Positions 8,680 through 19,536 are shown, counted from the stretch's first letter. The stretch is DNA of 64,000 bases from Methylocystis sp. (GCA_020252485.1 JADCCX010000012.1:62001-126000); one strand, 5' to 3'. The notes: generated by a model not told the origin, from the sequence alone. Program-made: numbers and translations.

Positions 8680-9747
8680 ATGCGGCTTCACAAGCAATCA
8701 CTCACAAGCCGCAAGGCCCGTCGCTCGCTGATGATCCGCCCGCTGATGCCCTGGGTTCTCGCCGGCGGCGTCGTCGTCTCTTTCACCGCCACCGCCGGCA
8801 TCCGCACCAGCGTCGATGCCTCGTTGCCTGGCCTGCGCTTCGGCGAGGATACGGCCAATCACTCGCTCGCCTGGCCCACCCTCACCCCGCCCGACCTTGC
8901 GATCGCGCAGGAGGATTTCCTCGCCGCGCCGCACGAAGCCATGACGGTTCCCGCCGAGCCGGAGACGGAGGAGGAGCCGCAATTGCAGCCCGGCTTCTGG
9001 CGCGGCGCGCAACCGACGGACGGCCGCGAGGAGCTCTCGGGCGCAACGCCGGAAATCTCCGTCCTGTTCCGGCTGGGCGGCGAGATGATGCCGGCCGCCA
9101 AACCCTTCGCCGATGACGATGGCGGCCCGATCATCGGCGCCTTCAGCGGGATGGAGGCGCCGGAGGCTGCAATCTTCACCGAGAATCAGCCCGGAGCCGG
9201 CCCGGCCGACACAATCGTCGTGGCACGGGTTTCGGCGCCGGCCGATCCGGCCCTTATCCAGCCCCATGGCCAGACGCAACTTGGCTCCCCGCCGCTGCCG
9301 AAACCGGTCGGTCCGAAGTCGCCGCTCGTCGGCATCGTCACCAGCGAAAAGGAGATGCGCTGCCTGGCCGAGGCCGTCTATTTCGAGGCGCGCTCCGAAC
9401 CGGAACGCGGCCAGGCCGGCGTCGCCCAGGTGGTGCTGAACCGGGTCCGCTCGGGCGTCTATCCATCGAGCGTGTGTGGCGTCGTCTATCAGAACCGCCA
9501 CCGCTACCTCGCCTGCCAGTTCACCTTCGCCTGCGAAGGCAAGGCGTTGCGCACCAACGAGGCCGGCCCCTGGGCCACCGCCCAGCGCATCGCGCGCGAC
9601 GTGGCGGAAGGCCGCACCTATCTGCCGGGCGTCGGCAACGCCACGCATTACCACGCCAATTACGTCCGCCCCTGGTGGGCGCGCTACATGGATCGCCGCG
9701 AGAAGGTGGGCAAACACATCTTCTATTTCGAAAGCGCCGAAAACTGA
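8680..9747 (+). CDS. SleB-type cell wall hydrolase
   Basis: About 355 residues. A basic N-terminus precedes one membrane/signal segment (MPWVLAGGVVVSFTATAGI), then a long Pro/Glu-rich periplasmic linker, then a C-terminal SleB domain (Hydrolase_2 family) from CLAEAVYFEARSE through VLNRVRSGVYPSSVCGVVYQ to the end. Such domains cleave glycan or peptide bonds of peptidoglycan; the Glu in AEAVYFEARSE is the likely catalytic acid. I chose the ATG at 8680; the ATG at 8731 just before the membrane segment is also possible, and neither has a strong ribosome site. Confidence 0.85.
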   Translation: MRLHKQSLTSRKARRSLMIRPLMPWVLAGGVVVSFTATAGIRTSVDASLPGLRFGEDTANHSLAWPTLTPPDLAIAQEDFLAAPHEAMTVPAEPETEEEPQLQPGFWRGAQPTDGREELSGATPEISVLFRLGGEMMPAAKPFADDDGGPIIGAFSGMEAPEAAIFTENQPGAGPADTIVVARVSAPADPALIQPHGQTQLGSPPLPKPVGPKSPLVGIVTSEKEMRCLAEAVYFEARSEPERGQAGVAQVVLNRVRSGVYPSSVCGVVYQNRHRYLACQFTFACEGKALRTNEAGPWATAQRIARDVAEGRTYLPGVGNATHYHANYVRPWWARYMDRREKVGKHIFYFESAEN

Positions 9748-9807
9748 CCGAGCGCCGAAAACTGACCGGATGCTGACGCCGCCGCCGCTTTCGTGTATGG
9801 CCCCGCC

Positions 9808-10557
9808 ATGTGCGGTCGGTTTGCAGTGACGGCGACGCCGGAGGAGATGCGGGCCTATTTCGGCTATGCCGAAACGCCGAATTTCCCGCCGCGCTACAAT
9901 ATCGCGCCGACGCAGCCTGCGCCGGTGGTGATCCAGCAGGATGGCGTCCGGCATTTCACGCTGATGCGCTGGGGCTTTCTTCCCGGCTGGGTGAAGGACA
10001 TCAAGGCCTTTCCCCTGGTGATCAATATCCGTTCGGAGACCGTGCGCGAGAAGCCCTCGTTCCGCTCGGCCTTCGCCCGGCGCCGCGTGCTGATGCCGGC
10101 GGACGGCTTCTACGAATGGCAGAAGACCGATGGCCCGGGCCGGCCCTTCCTGCTGCGGCGGCCGGACCGGGGCATCTTCGCCTTCGCGGCCCTGCACGAG
10201 ACCTGGTCCTCGCCGGACGGCAGTGAGATCGACACCGTCGCCCTGCTGAACACCCATGCGAATGGCGTGATCGCCGCCATCCATGAGCGCTGCCCCGTCA
10301 TCCTGCCGCCCGAAAGCTTCCCCGCCTGGCTCGATGCGAAAACCACACCGGACGAGGCGGAAAAATTGCTGCGGCCGCCGCCGGACGAACTGCTCGAACT
10401 GGTGGAGATCGGCACGGCGGTCAACAAGGTCGCGAATGACGGACCTGCGGTTCAGGAACCTCCGGGCGCACAACAGCGGGCCCCCGGCGAGGCGGCTGCC
10501 GGCGGCGGGACCTCCCGCATCCGCAAGGCGGGCGCCGGACAGGGCAACCTTTTCTGA
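9808..10557 (+). CDS. SRAP / HMCES-like (YedK) protein
   Basis: SRAP proteins bind abasic sites in single-stranded DNA and form a DNA-protein crosslink through Cys2. Here translation from the ATG at 9808 gives MCGRF, so Cys2 becomes the N-terminal residue after Met removal. The other conserved residues are present: Asn in NIAPTQ, the Glu in GFYEW, and the His in HERCPVIL (usually HxRMP). The 249 residues include a low-complexity tail rich in Pro, Gly and Ala. It follows the SleB gene in the same direction. Confidence 0.93.
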   Translation: MCGRFAVTATPEEMRAYFGYAETPNFPPRYNIAPTQPAPVVIQQDGVRHFTLMRWGFLPGWVKDIKAFPLVINIRSETVREKPSFRSAFARRRVLMPADGFYEWQKTDGPGRPFLLRRPDRGIFAFAALHETWSSPDGSEIDTVALLNTHANGVIAAIHERCPVILPPESFPAWLDAKTTPDEAEKLLRPPPDELLELVEIGTAVNKVANDGPAVQEPPGAQQRAPGEAAAGGGTSRIRKAGAGQGNLF

Positions 10558-10575
10558 GTGGAGCGCCGACCGGCG

Positions 10576-11223
10576 TCACAGCCAACGCCACGCAGGACGA
10601 TACCCCTCGCGCAGGCAGGCCAGAATGGATGGCGGAGTGAGGACGGACGCCTCGCTTTCGCGCAGCAGCGCCTGCAGCAGGTCCGGCTGCGGCTGGCGAA
10701 AGCCCTCCGGCGTCCAGTCCGCGAGTCCGGTTTCGGCGATAGCCCAGGCCTGGTCCCGCCAGGCGAGCATCGCTCCGGCCGGCAGCGTACCCGGCGGCAA
10801 TCTATGCAGCCGCTTGGCGAAGGCCCGGCCAGGCGCCAGCCGTTCCCCGTGCAGGATCTGATCCATGGCGGGGGCGCTGGGCGGCAAGCCGCCCTGGCTT
10901 CGGCCCCAGGCAGCGGCGAAGGCCATCGCATCCGCACGGCGGCACTCGAAGCAGGGGCGATGCCCGGCGGCGAGCGCCGTCACCTCGTCCATGAAGAACA
11001 GCTCCGTGTAGCCTGTGGCCCATACAATGCGCCGGCGATCCTCGAACGCAAGCACGCAGCAGATCCATTGCTTCGCCGCAAAGGGCCGGCCCGCGACCGT
11101 GCGGTCCCCCGGCGCATGGAAGCGGCCGCCCCGGTTGCCCATCAGCCTGCCGCGCGACGGCGTCGAAAACAGCGCGCCGAACGGATCGACGCGGTTGGCG
11201 AGCGGGATTCCCCCCTGCCGCAT
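10576..11223 (-). CDS. Conserved hypothetical protein with CxxC (Ada-like zinc motif)
   Basis: This 215-residue protein is soluble and has a GHRPCFECRRAD motif around residue 90, close to the zinc-binding pattern in the N-terminal domain of Ada-type DNA repair proteins, plus tryptophan-rich segments (CLREGYRPAWRWL at the end). The function is unknown. The ATG at 11223 lies nine bases after the stop of the large membrane protein, so it is probably the last gene of the MoxR operon. It converges with the SRAP gene, whose role in abasic-site repair may or may not be related. Confidence 0.6.
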   Translation of the reverse strand: MRQGGIPLANRVDPFGALFSTPSRGRLMGNRGGRFHAPGDRTVAGRPFAAKQWICCVLAFEDRRRIVWATGYTELFFMDEVTALAAGHRPCFECRRADAMAFAAAWGRSQGGLPPSAPAMDQILHGERLAPGRAFAKRLHRLPPGTLPAGAMLAWRDQAWAIAETGLADWTPEGFRQPQPDLLQALLRESEASVLTPPSILACLREGYRPAWRWL

Positions 11224-11232
11224 CAAGGGCGG

Positions 11233-13326
11233 TCAGGCCCGCCTGCGGAAACGGCTGCGGCCTTCCCTCAGCCAGGTGAGGATGATGCTGCCGAGGAGCA
11301 GCGCGAGCCCCGTGAGCCCGAGCGCCAGCGGCGTGAGGCCGGCGCCCTTGACGATATAGGCATCGGCGGGCTTCAGCCCGATGAAGTCTGAACCGGCGTA
11401 GCGCGTGCCGCCGAGGATATCAACGATGCGCGGCACATTGAACCGGCCCGATTGCTCGACACGGCGCACGCCGCCGCCGGTCTGCTCAAGGACGGCGCGC
11501 ATCTCCTCCTCCGTGCTCGTCACTTCGCGGAATTCGCGCGGATTGGGCGGCCCGACATTGGCGAAGGCGACGCGCTCGCCGTCGATGACGCGGTGCAGGC
11601 CCTGACGCCGGGCGTTGAAATTGGTGCGCCAGAGGCCCGGCTCCGCCTGCGTCAGCGTCAGCTTGAGTTCGTCCCCATCGGGGCCGATGAGCCGCATGTC
11701 GTCGACCTTTTCGGCGAGCGTCTGACGCTCGATGGTCAGCACGCGGCCGCGCGCCGTCATGCGCAGGGCCTCCTCGTCGAGCTCAGGCTCCTTCATCAGC
11801 CAATGCGACAGCCGCCGCAGGAGATCGATATAGGGTCCGCCTTCGCCGAGCCCGCGGGCCCAGAGCCAGGCATGATCGGACAGAAGCTGCGCGACGCGGC
11901 CTTTCTGGACGCGGTTCAGCACCAGCAGCGGCAGATCATCCGGACCGGTCATCACCGAGGCGCCGGCCGTCGCCTGCGCCGCCACCAGCCGGAACCAGGG
12001 CGCCCATTGCGGATTGTCACGGTCCCAGCCGGGCAGGCTGCGGGTGACCGGGTGGCGCTCGCCGATAGGAGAGATGCGCGGCAGGAACGGCCGCTCGATG
12101 GGATTGCCGACCGGGCGGGCCGGCAGGATCTGCATCAGCGGCGTTGTCGACAGGCTGCCAGGACCGGCGAATTCGCCGCCGGCGGCGAGCAGCACCGCGC
12201 CGCCCTCGCGCACATAGCGGACGATGTTCTCGAAATAGCTCGGCGGCAGGATGCTCTGGTTGGCGTAGCGGTCGAGGATGATCAGATCGAATTCCGCGAT
12301 CTTCTGGACGAAGAGATCGCGCGTCGGGAAGGCGATCAGCGCCAGCTCGTTGATCGGCGTGCCGTCCTGCTTCTCCGGGGGACGGAGGATGGTGAAATGC
12401 ACGAGCTCGACATTGCCGTCGGCTTTCAGAAGATTGCGCCAGGTCCGCTCGCCGGCATGGGGCTCGCCGGAAACGAGCAGGACCTTGAGCTTGTCGCGGA
12501 CGCCGTCGATCGGCAGCACCGCAATGTTGTTGAGCAAGGTCAATTCATCGGGAAGGCTCTCGGCCTCGACCTCGATGAGATTCTGTCCGGCATTCTCGAT
12601 GCGCACCGGCACACGGACGATCTGGCCGGGCGCGGCCGTGCGGCGGGCAATCACCTGGCCGCCGCGCCGGACGATCACATTGGCGGGCGCGCCGGGCCGA
12701 ACGCCGGAATCGACGACGCGCACGGCGACCTGCACATCCTTGCCGACGATGCCGAAGCGGGGACCCTGCACGACCTCGAGCCTGCGGTCGCGTTCGCCCT
12801 CGCGCCCGGTGATGAGCGCATGGACCGGCGCCTGAAAGCCGAGTGCCCTGGCATTGGCGGGAACATCGTGCACGCGGCCGTCGGTGATCGCGATGACGCC
12901 CGCCATCCGCTCGGGCGGCACATCGCCGAGGCCGGCCTGCAAGGTCTCGAACAGCCGCGTGCCGTCCACGTCGGCATCGCGCTCATCGACCTCGATGACG
13001 CGGATATCCGTGCCGGGACGGGCGTTCAGCTGCCGCAGGACCTCGTCGCGGGCGCGGTCTGTCTGCGCGGTCCTGTCGGCCAGCCTCTGGCTGCCGGTCC
13101 GGTCCAGCACAACCGCGACCACATCGTTCAGCTTGTCGCGGTCATAGGTCACGAAGGCGGGATTGGCGAGGGCGAGGAGCATGAGCCCGAAAGCCGCGAG
13201 GCGAAGCCAGCCGCCGCGCTGGCGGGCGAAAATTGCGAGGCCCGCAACCGCGAGCGCCGCCACGCCAAGGCCGGCGATGACCGGCCAGGGCAGGAAAGGC
13301 GTGAAGATAAGGCTGAACCGATCCAT
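11233..13326 (-). CDS. Large membrane protein of MoxR-DUF58 operon (glutamine amidotransferase-like fold)
   Basis: The 697 residues begin with two membrane helices (about 12-34 and 40-60) and end with one near residue 675 followed by a basic tail. The region between them is extracytoplasmic. It starts with a VWA-like segment (VVAVVLDRTGSQRLAD, ITDGRVHDVP) and continues with a region like the class I amidotransferase fold (IILDRYANQ, YVREGGAVLLAAGGE), but a catalytic Cys-His-Glu triad is not evident. The start is two bases after the stop of the DUF4159 gene. Probably part of a membrane complex served by the MoxR ATPase. Confidence 0.82.
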   Translation of the reverse strand: MDRFSLIFTPFLPWPVIAGLGVAALAVAGLAIFARQRGGWLRLAAFGLMLLALANPAFVTYDRDKLNDVVAVVLDRTGSQRLADRTAQTDRARDEVLRQLNARPGTDIRVIEVDERDADVDGTRLFETLQAGLGDVPPERMAGVIAITDGRVHDVPANARALGFQAPVHALITGREGERDRRLEVVQGPRFGIVGKDVQVAVRVVDSGVRPGAPANVIVRRGGQVIARRTAAPGQIVRVPVRIENAGQNLIEVEAESLPDELTLLNNIAVLPIDGVRDKLKVLLVSGEPHAGERTWRNLLKADGNVELVHFTILRPPEKQDGTPINELALIAFPTRDLFVQKIAEFDLIILDRYANQSILPPSYFENIVRYVREGGAVLLAAGGEFAGPGSLSTTPLMQILPARPVGNPIERPFLPRISPIGERHPVTRSLPGWDRDNPQWAPWFRLVAAQATAGASVMTGPDDLPLLVLNRVQKGRVAQLLSDHAWLWARGLGEGGPYIDLLRRLSHWLMKEPELDEEALRMTARGRVLTIERQTLAEKVDDMRLIGPDGDELKLTLTQAEPGLWRTNFNARRQGLHRVIDGERVAFANVGPPNPREFREVTSTEEEMRAVLEQTGGGVRRVEQSGRFNVPRIVDILGGTRYAGSDFIGLKPADAYIVKGAGLTPLALGLTGLALLLGSIILTWLREGRSRFRRRA

Positions 13327-13328
13327 CG

Positions 13329-16169
13329 TTACTGCCCCAGACGTTCGAGCAGGGCGGGAACATGCACCTGATCCGCCTTGTAATTGCCGGTGAGCGCATA
13401 CATGACGATGTTGATGCCGCCGCGGATCGCGAACTCGCGCTGGCGCGGATCGCCGGGCACCAGCGGGAAGCGGGGCTGGCCGAGGCGATCGACCGCCCAG
13501 GCGGCCGCCAGATCATTGCCGGTGATGATGATCGGCGAGACGCGGTCTCCCGCCTGCGCCGGCCGGGTGCGGTCCTGCTCCTGGTTGCGCTGCAGGACCT
13601 CGATCCAGGTCCGCCCCGCCGCATAGCGGCCGACGAAATTCTCCAGGATGTAGAAAGTCTTGGTGACGACATGATCCTTCGGGACGGGCTCCAGATCCGG
13701 CACGTCGATGCTCGCCAGAATCCGGCGCATATACTGCGTCTCCGGCGTGACGCTGTTGCCGCCCCGGTTGTTCAAGGCATCCCGCGTATCGAAGATGATC
13801 GTGCCGCCGCCTTTCATGAAGGCATCGATCTTGCGGATCGCGGCCTCGGAAGGCATGGGGCGGCTGGGCGCCATCGGCCAGTAGAGCAGCGGATAGAAGA
13901 CGAGTTCATCGCGCGCGAGATCAACGCCGATGGGCTCACCCGGCTCGAGCGCCGTCCGCGACGCCAGCGCCCTTGTCAGGCCCTGGAGTCCCTGACGGCT
14001 GATCTCGTCCACCTCGCGGTCGCCGGTGATGACATAGGCGAGCCGTGTCGTCAGCGCCGCCTCGATATCATCAGCCCGGAAAGAAGGGATACGGTCCGGC
14101 CGGGCCGCCGCGGGCGGAGCGGGAGCAGCCGTCTGGGCCTCGGCCGGCGACGGCGATCCGATGGCCGCCAGAGCGACTCCGGCGGCGAGTGCCGCTGCAG
14201 CGCTCCGCAGCCGCAGGCGGGCGAAGGCGCCCGAAAGCCAGAGCGACAGCAGCGCATCCACGAAGAACAGGAGCAGCGCCAGCGTCAGCAGATGGGGCCT
14301 GAGGTCGAGCGCCTGCCTGGCGAGCAGCGGCCGCACAGTCAGCCCCGCCGTATCGATCGGCAGAAGCTCCGCGTTGGCCGCCATCACATTGACGGAGAGC
14401 GGCGATTCGGCGGCGCCGTAGAAGCCGGGAGGATGCCTGGCGCTGGCCGGTTCCTGATGATTGCGCCTGACGGGCTCCGCCGTGGGAGCGGGAGAGCGGA
14501 ACACGCCGAAGGCATCAAGGTTGCGCAAGGGGGCGAGCAGGGCCTCGTCGCGCCGGGACGCGTCGGCGGCGCTGCCGACCTCCTGCGCCTCGCCGCCGAT
14601 GGCCGAAAGGCCGGTCAGCCGGCGCAAAGTCTCGACAAAGGCGAGCGACAGGGGCAGCGACGACCAGCCGCTGTCCGCCGTGACATGGAAAAGGGCGATG
14701 ACGCCCTTGCCGCGGCGCTCCCCGGTGATCAGCGGCGTGCCATCCTCCAGCGCGGCCCAGGTCTTGTCCGAAAGCGCCGCATCCGGTTCGGCGAGAATCT
14801 GCTGGCTGACGGTGACGTCGTCGGGCACGCGCATCCCGTCGAACGGGCCGGATGCGGCAAAGGAGGCGAGCTTCTTCGGCGTATCCCAGGACAGCGCGCC
14901 GCCCATGACCCGCTCGTTGCGGCGCAGCCGCACAGGCATCAGCGCATCGGTCGGCGCCGCCACGCGACGGCTGGCGAAGCGGATCAGCACGCCGCCATTC
15001 TCGACGAACTCCTGCAGGCGGTTGAGCGTCGCGCCGCTCAAGGCGCCGACGTCGGTCAGCACCAGCACGCCGACGCCGTCTTCGAGCAGACGCACGTAAG
15101 GATCGGCCGAACCGCGCTGGGCTTCCCGCACATCGGCGAAGGGCCCGAGCGCCCGCGTGACGAAATAGGACGGCGACAGCAGCGGCTGCGCCGTATCAGG
15201 GCTTTCGCCGCTGATGACCCCGACGCGGCGGCGCTTGTTGCGGCCATCGAGCAGCTGGACCGCGCCCGACGAAGCCTGTTCGACGATGTCAATGCGGGAG
15301 ATATCGTTGCGGATTTCGAGCGGCGTCTCGAAGCGGGCGGTCACCTCGCGGGCGCTGGGCGGAAACTGGAACCGCGCTTCGGCGATGGCGCGTCCGCGCA
15401 CATCCGTGGCGCGCAGCGTGCCGGCGGCGAGCGCCGCATCCGTGGCGCGCAGCACCCGCACATTCATCGCTTCCGGCGTGTTGGCGGGGCCGGCGAGAGC
15501 GAGAGCGGCCGGATGGCCGGGCGCGAGCGTCACCATGCGGTCACCCGCCCTGGCGGCCACGGTTGCGAGCGCATCCCGATCGTCGAGCGCCGACACCAGG
15601 TCCGTGATCCAGATCAGCGATCCCTCCGGCTGGCGCTCCAGAAAGGCCAGGATCGACGCCTCGTGGCGCTTGCGGTCGACGGAATAGGGAACCGGCGACA
15701 GCCCGCGCAGCTGATCGAGAACGCGCGCCGCGGAGCCGGGCACGATATCGACGGGATCGTCGGAAGTGGCCCTGAGCGCCACGGGGCGGCCGGCGCCGCC
15801 GGCCGTCTCGATCAGCGCCTGGGCGCGTTCGGCCCGGCTCTGCCAGTCCGGCGCGGCGGACCAGCTGTTGTCCATGACGACGAGCAGAGGCCCCCGGCCG
15901 GCGCGGGCGTCGGTATCCGGGTTCCACAAGGGTCCCGCCATGGCGAGGATGACGAGCGCGGCGACGAGCAGCCTCAGCAGCAGCAGCCACCAGGGCGTAT
16001 GGGCCGGCGTTTCATCCTTGCGCTCCATGTCGCGCACGATCGCCAGCGTGGGCAGCACCGCGGTGCTGGGCGGCGGCGGCGTCAGCCGGAGCAGCCAATA
16101 GAGCACCGGCAGAGCCGCAAGCGCGGCGAGCATTGCGGGGATCATGAAGGCAAGCGGAAGGCCGAACAT
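13329..16169 (-). CDS. DUF4159 domain membrane protein with BatA-like N-terminus
   Basis: At 946 residues this is the largest protein in the window. The N-terminus has the BatA-type pair of helices with a proline-rich cytoplasmic loop (YWLLRLTPPPPSTAVLPTL), then a VWA-like domain with a DNSWS segment instead of the full DxSxS metal site. A further helix lies near residue 640, and the C-terminal quarter is a DUF4159 domain (FRADDIEAALTTRLAYVI, ELVFYPLLYWPM, GGGTIIFDTRDAL). It sits between DUF58 and the 697-residue protein with gaps of 2-4 bases, so translation is probably coupled. Confidence 0.88.
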   Translation of the reverse strand: MFGLPLAFMIPAMLAALAALPVLYWLLRLTPPPPSTAVLPTLAIVRDMERKDETPAHTPWWLLLLRLLVAALVILAMAGPLWNPDTDARAGRGPLLVVMDNSWSAAPDWQSRAERAQALIETAGGAGRPVALRATSDDPVDIVPGSAARVLDQLRGLSPVPYSVDRKRHEASILAFLERQPEGSLIWITDLVSALDDRDALATVAARAGDRMVTLAPGHPAALALAGPANTPEAMNVRVLRATDAALAAGTLRATDVRGRAIAEARFQFPPSAREVTARFETPLEIRNDISRIDIVEQASSGAVQLLDGRNKRRRVGVISGESPDTAQPLLSPSYFVTRALGPFADVREAQRGSADPYVRLLEDGVGVLVLTDVGALSGATLNRLQEFVENGGVLIRFASRRVAAPTDALMPVRLRRNERVMGGALSWDTPKKLASFAASGPFDGMRVPDDVTVSQQILAEPDAALSDKTWAALEDGTPLITGERRGKGVIALFHVTADSGWSSLPLSLAFVETLRRLTGLSAIGGEAQEVGSAADASRRDEALLAPLRNLDAFGVFRSPAPTAEPVRRNHQEPASARHPPGFYGAAESPLSVNVMAANAELLPIDTAGLTVRPLLARQALDLRPHLLTLALLLFFVDALLSLWLSGAFARLRLRSAAAALAAGVALAAIGSPSPAEAQTAAPAPPAAARPDRIPSFRADDIEAALTTRLAYVITGDREVDEISRQGLQGLTRALASRTALEPGEPIGVDLARDELVFYPLLYWPMAPSRPMPSEAAIRKIDAFMKGGGTIIFDTRDALNNRGGNSVTPETQYMRRILASIDVPDLEPVPKDHVVTKTFYILENFVGRYAAGRTWIEVLQRNQEQDRTRPAQAGDRVSPIIITGNDLAAAWAVDRLGQPRFPLVPGDPRQREFAIRGGINIVMYALTGNYKADQVHVPALLERLGQ

Positions 16170-16173
16170 CGCT

Positions 16174-17094
16174 TCAGGCCCTCCCGGCGGCGCTGTTGCC
16201 GCCGCTCGACAGCGCCATGGCGAAGCGCATCAGCGCCTCGCTGGCGGGCCGATCGGTGCAATGCGGGGTAATGCTCCAGCCGAGGCTGTTGGCGATGCGC
16301 CGCAAGCCCTCGCGGTGGGCGGCGATGCGGTTCCTATAGCCGGCCGCGAGTTCGCCCGCGTCGCCGACCTTGAGGCGGAAGCCATCCTCCGGATCGATGA
16401 ATTCCGTCTGGCCGGCGAAGGGAAAGGTATCCTCGGCGGGGTCGCTGACCACGATCAGGTGACCGCGTCCGCCACGGCCGGCCATGGCGCGGAGCCGCGC
16501 CTCCAGCTCCGGCAGCGGCGCGATGAAATCGCTGATGAGCAAGGCCTCGCTGCGCGGACCCAGCGGCGCGGACCCCATGTCGGTTCCGAAGCTCCTGTGC
16601 AGCACCATCGCTTCTCCCAACCGCTCGATGATCCGCCGCGAGGCGAGGGCGGGCGTGGCGGCGAGCAGGCCGACGCGCTCGCCGCCGCGCACCAGCATAT
16701 CCGCCGCCGCGAGACCCAGCACGATGGCGCGCTCCTGCTTGGCGAGCGGCGCGAGCGAGGAGCGGTAATCCATGGATGGCGACCGGTCGACGAAGAGCCA
16801 GATCGATTGCGCCGCCTCCCATTCGCGCTCTCGCACGTAGAGCCTGTCGTCGCGGGCCGAGCGGCGCCAATCGACCTTGCTGGCCGGCTCGCCGCTCATG
16901 AAGGGCCGGAATTGCCAGAAATTCTCGCCCTGTCCGGAGCGCCGGCGGCCATGCACGCCGGCCGCCACGCTGGCTGCGGCGCGCCGTGCATCGGCCGAAA
17001 GGCGCGGCATGGCCGCCGCCAGACCCTCCGCCATCCGGTGCGAAGCAAGGTCGCCCTGCCGCTGCGGAATGTCGATTGTGCGCCTGGCCAACAA
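16174..17094 (-). CDS. DUF58 domain protein
   Basis: The 306-residue protein carries the DUF58 signature: GVHGRRRSGQGENFWQFRPF, then KVDWRRSARDDRLYVREREW and FVDRSPSMDYRSS, the last part forming a degenerate VWA metal site. DUF58 proteins accompany MoxR ATPases and are thought to be their substrate adaptors. The predicted start is a TTG at 17094, six bases after the MoxR stop; no better ATG exists before the conserved region, the first being about 20 residues in. Second gene of the leftward operon. Confidence 0.88.
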   Translation of the reverse strand: MLARRTIDIPQRQGDLASHRMAEGLAAAMPRLSADARRAAASVAAGVHGRRRSGQGENFWQFRPFMSGEPASKVDWRRSARDDRLYVREREWEAAQSIWLFVDRSPSMDYRSSLAPLAKQERAIVLGLAAADMLVRGGERVGLLAATPALASRRIIERLGEAMVLHRSFGTDMGSAPLGPRSEALLISDFIAPLPELEARLRAMAGRGGRGHLIVVSDPAEDTFPFAGQTEFIDPEDGFRLKVGDAGELAAGYRNRIAAHREGLRRIANSLGWSITPHCTDRPASEALMRFAMALSSGGNSAAGRA

Positions 17095-17100
17095 CTCCGG

Positions 17101-18102
<1,002 letters not shown>

Positions 18103-18307
18103 GGCTTTCTCCCTTTCGAACTCACTGGGCAAACAATGTGGCGCATTTTGCACGGATGACAACGGCCTGGATAGCAACGAAAGGCCGCGACGAAACCCAC
18201 GGGAAAATGCACGCTCAACTCTGAACAGATACCAGATGGCAAAATCATGGACCACAACCCAATTTAATGTGATCACGTTGCATGCAGGCGGAATGCCAGG
18301 ATTGATC

Positions 18308-18880
18308 ATGCCGGATTTGAGCGCCATGGCCGAGATTGCAGCCAGGGCGGCCCGCAAGGGTCCGCCGCCGGTGCATCTGTGGAATCCCCCGTTCTGCGGG
18401 GCGATCGACATGCGGATCGCCGCGGATGGCGCCTGGCTTTATCAGGGCACGCCGATCGGCCGCCCGGCCATGGTGCGGCTTTTCGCCTCGATCCTGCGCA
18501 AGGACCCGGAGCGATACGTGCTCGTCACGCCCGCGGAGATGGTGGAAATCGCGGTCGAGGATGCGCCTTTCCTGGCCGTCGCGATGGAGCAGCGGGGTGA
18601 ACCCGGCGATCCGGCGCTCTCCTTCCGCACCAATGTCGATGACGAGGTGATTGCCGGCGCGGATCATCCTTTGCGCTTCGAGCAGGAAGCGACGGGCGGC
18701 TTCAGGCCCTATGTGCTGGTGAGGGGCGGGCTTTGGGCCAAGGCAACGCGCTCGGTCTATTTCGAATTGGTCGACATGGCCGAAACACAGGTGGTGGGCG
18801 GCGTCGGGATGCTCGGCGTGCGCTCTTCCGGCGTCTTTTTCCCGATGGCCGCCGCCAGCGAGATCGGCGATCCCGGCTGA
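18308..18880 (+). CDS. DUF1285 domain protein
   Basis: The 190 residues match DUF1285: VHLWNPPFCGAIDMRIAADG near the start, then TPIGRPAMVRLFASILRKD. The family is a small soluble beta-rich protein of unknown function found in alpha- and gammaproteobacteria. The ATG at 18308 has AGGA six bases upstream; an ATG at 18293 is also in frame. Its stop overlaps the start of the NUDIX gene (TGATG), so the two are translationally coupled. It is divergent from the MoxR operon across about 200 bases. Confidence 0.85.
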   Translation: MPDLSAMAEIAARAARKGPPPVHLWNPPFCGAIDMRIAADGAWLYQGTPIGRPAMVRLFASILRKDPERYVLVTPAEMVEIAVEDAPFLAVAMEQRGEPGDPALSFRTNVDDEVIAGADHPLRFEQEATGGFRPYVLVRGGLWAKATRSVYFELVDMAETQVVGGVGMLGVRSSGVFFPMAAASEIGDPG

Positions 18881-19536
18881 TGCAGGAGACGGTCTTTCCC
18901 TTCAGTCTGGATGATGTCGCCGAACGGGCGCGGGCGCGGCTCCATCCGGAGGCGCGGCCCGATCCCGAGGACGGCGCCTACGGCGATCTCGCCATCGCCG
19001 GGATGAATCCCCGCGCCGAGACGTTGGAGCTGGCGAAACCGGCTGCGGTGCTGGTGCCGCTCATCGCCCGGCCGGAGGGCGTGACCGTGCTGCTGACCCG
19101 GCGCGCGGCGACGCTGCGGCAGCATTCAGGGCAGATCGCCTTCCCCGGCGGCAAGATCGATCAGGAGGATGACGGGCCGCTGGGCGCGGCGCTGCGCGAA
19201 GCCGAGGAGGAAATCGGCATCGACCGCGCCAAGGTGCAGCCGCTTGGCTTCCTGGGCCCCTATTTCTCATCGACCGGGTTCCGCATCACGCCGGTCGTCG
19301 GCCTGCTCGCGCCGGACGTGCGGCTCACTCTCAATGCCGGCGAGGTTGAGCATGTGTTCGAAACGCCGCTCGCCTTCCTTATGGATCCCGCCAATCACCA
19401 GACCCATCAGCGGGAGTTCAAAGGCGAAATGCGCAGCTACTTTGCGATGCCGCATGGAGATCACTATATCTGGGGCGTGACCGCGGGGATCATCCGCATG
19501 CTCTGGCTGAGGCTTTATGCTCCGCGCGTTTTTTGA
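18880..19536 (+). CDS. NUDIX hydrolase, CoA pyrophosphatase type (NudL-like)
   Basis: This 218-residue enzyme contains a NUDIX box ending REAEEEIGI, preceded by the IAFPGGKIDQEDDGPLGAAL segment typical of coenzyme A diphosphatases. It probably hydrolyses CoA or acyl-CoA to phosphopantetheine and 3',5'-ADP. The first conserved Glu of the box appears as Asp, as often in this branch. The ATG overlaps the DUF1285 stop and its own 3' end overlaps the DUF6111 gene by 20 bases, indicating a tight operon leading to cca. Confidence 0.9.
   Translation: MQETVFPFSLDDVAERARARLHPEARPDPEDGAYGDLAIAGMNPRAETLELAKPAAVLVPLIARPEGVTVLLTRRAATLRQHSGQIAFPGGKIDQEDDGPLGAALREAEEEIGIDRAKVQPLGFLGPYFSSTGFRITPVVGLLAPDVRLTLNAGEVEHVFETPLAFLMDPANHQTHQREFKGEMRSYFAMPHGDHYIWGVTAGIIRMLWLRLYAPRVF

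Noticed and set aside
8698-10473. Long minus-strand frame opposite the SleB and SRAP genes
   Set aside because: It spans two well-supported plus-strand genes and has antisense-type composition.
11452-13371. Long open frame (over 600 codons) on the plus strand opposite the 697-residue membrane protein
   Set aside because: It mirrors the codon pattern of the real minus-strand gene in GC-rich DNA, has no family motifs and is rich in Arg, Asp and Gly as antisense frames are.
13362-16271. Open frame of more than 900 codons on the plus strand opposite the DUF4159 gene
   Set aside because: Same reason: the minus strand has clear membrane helices and domains, the plus frame is low-complexity and unrelated to any protein I know.
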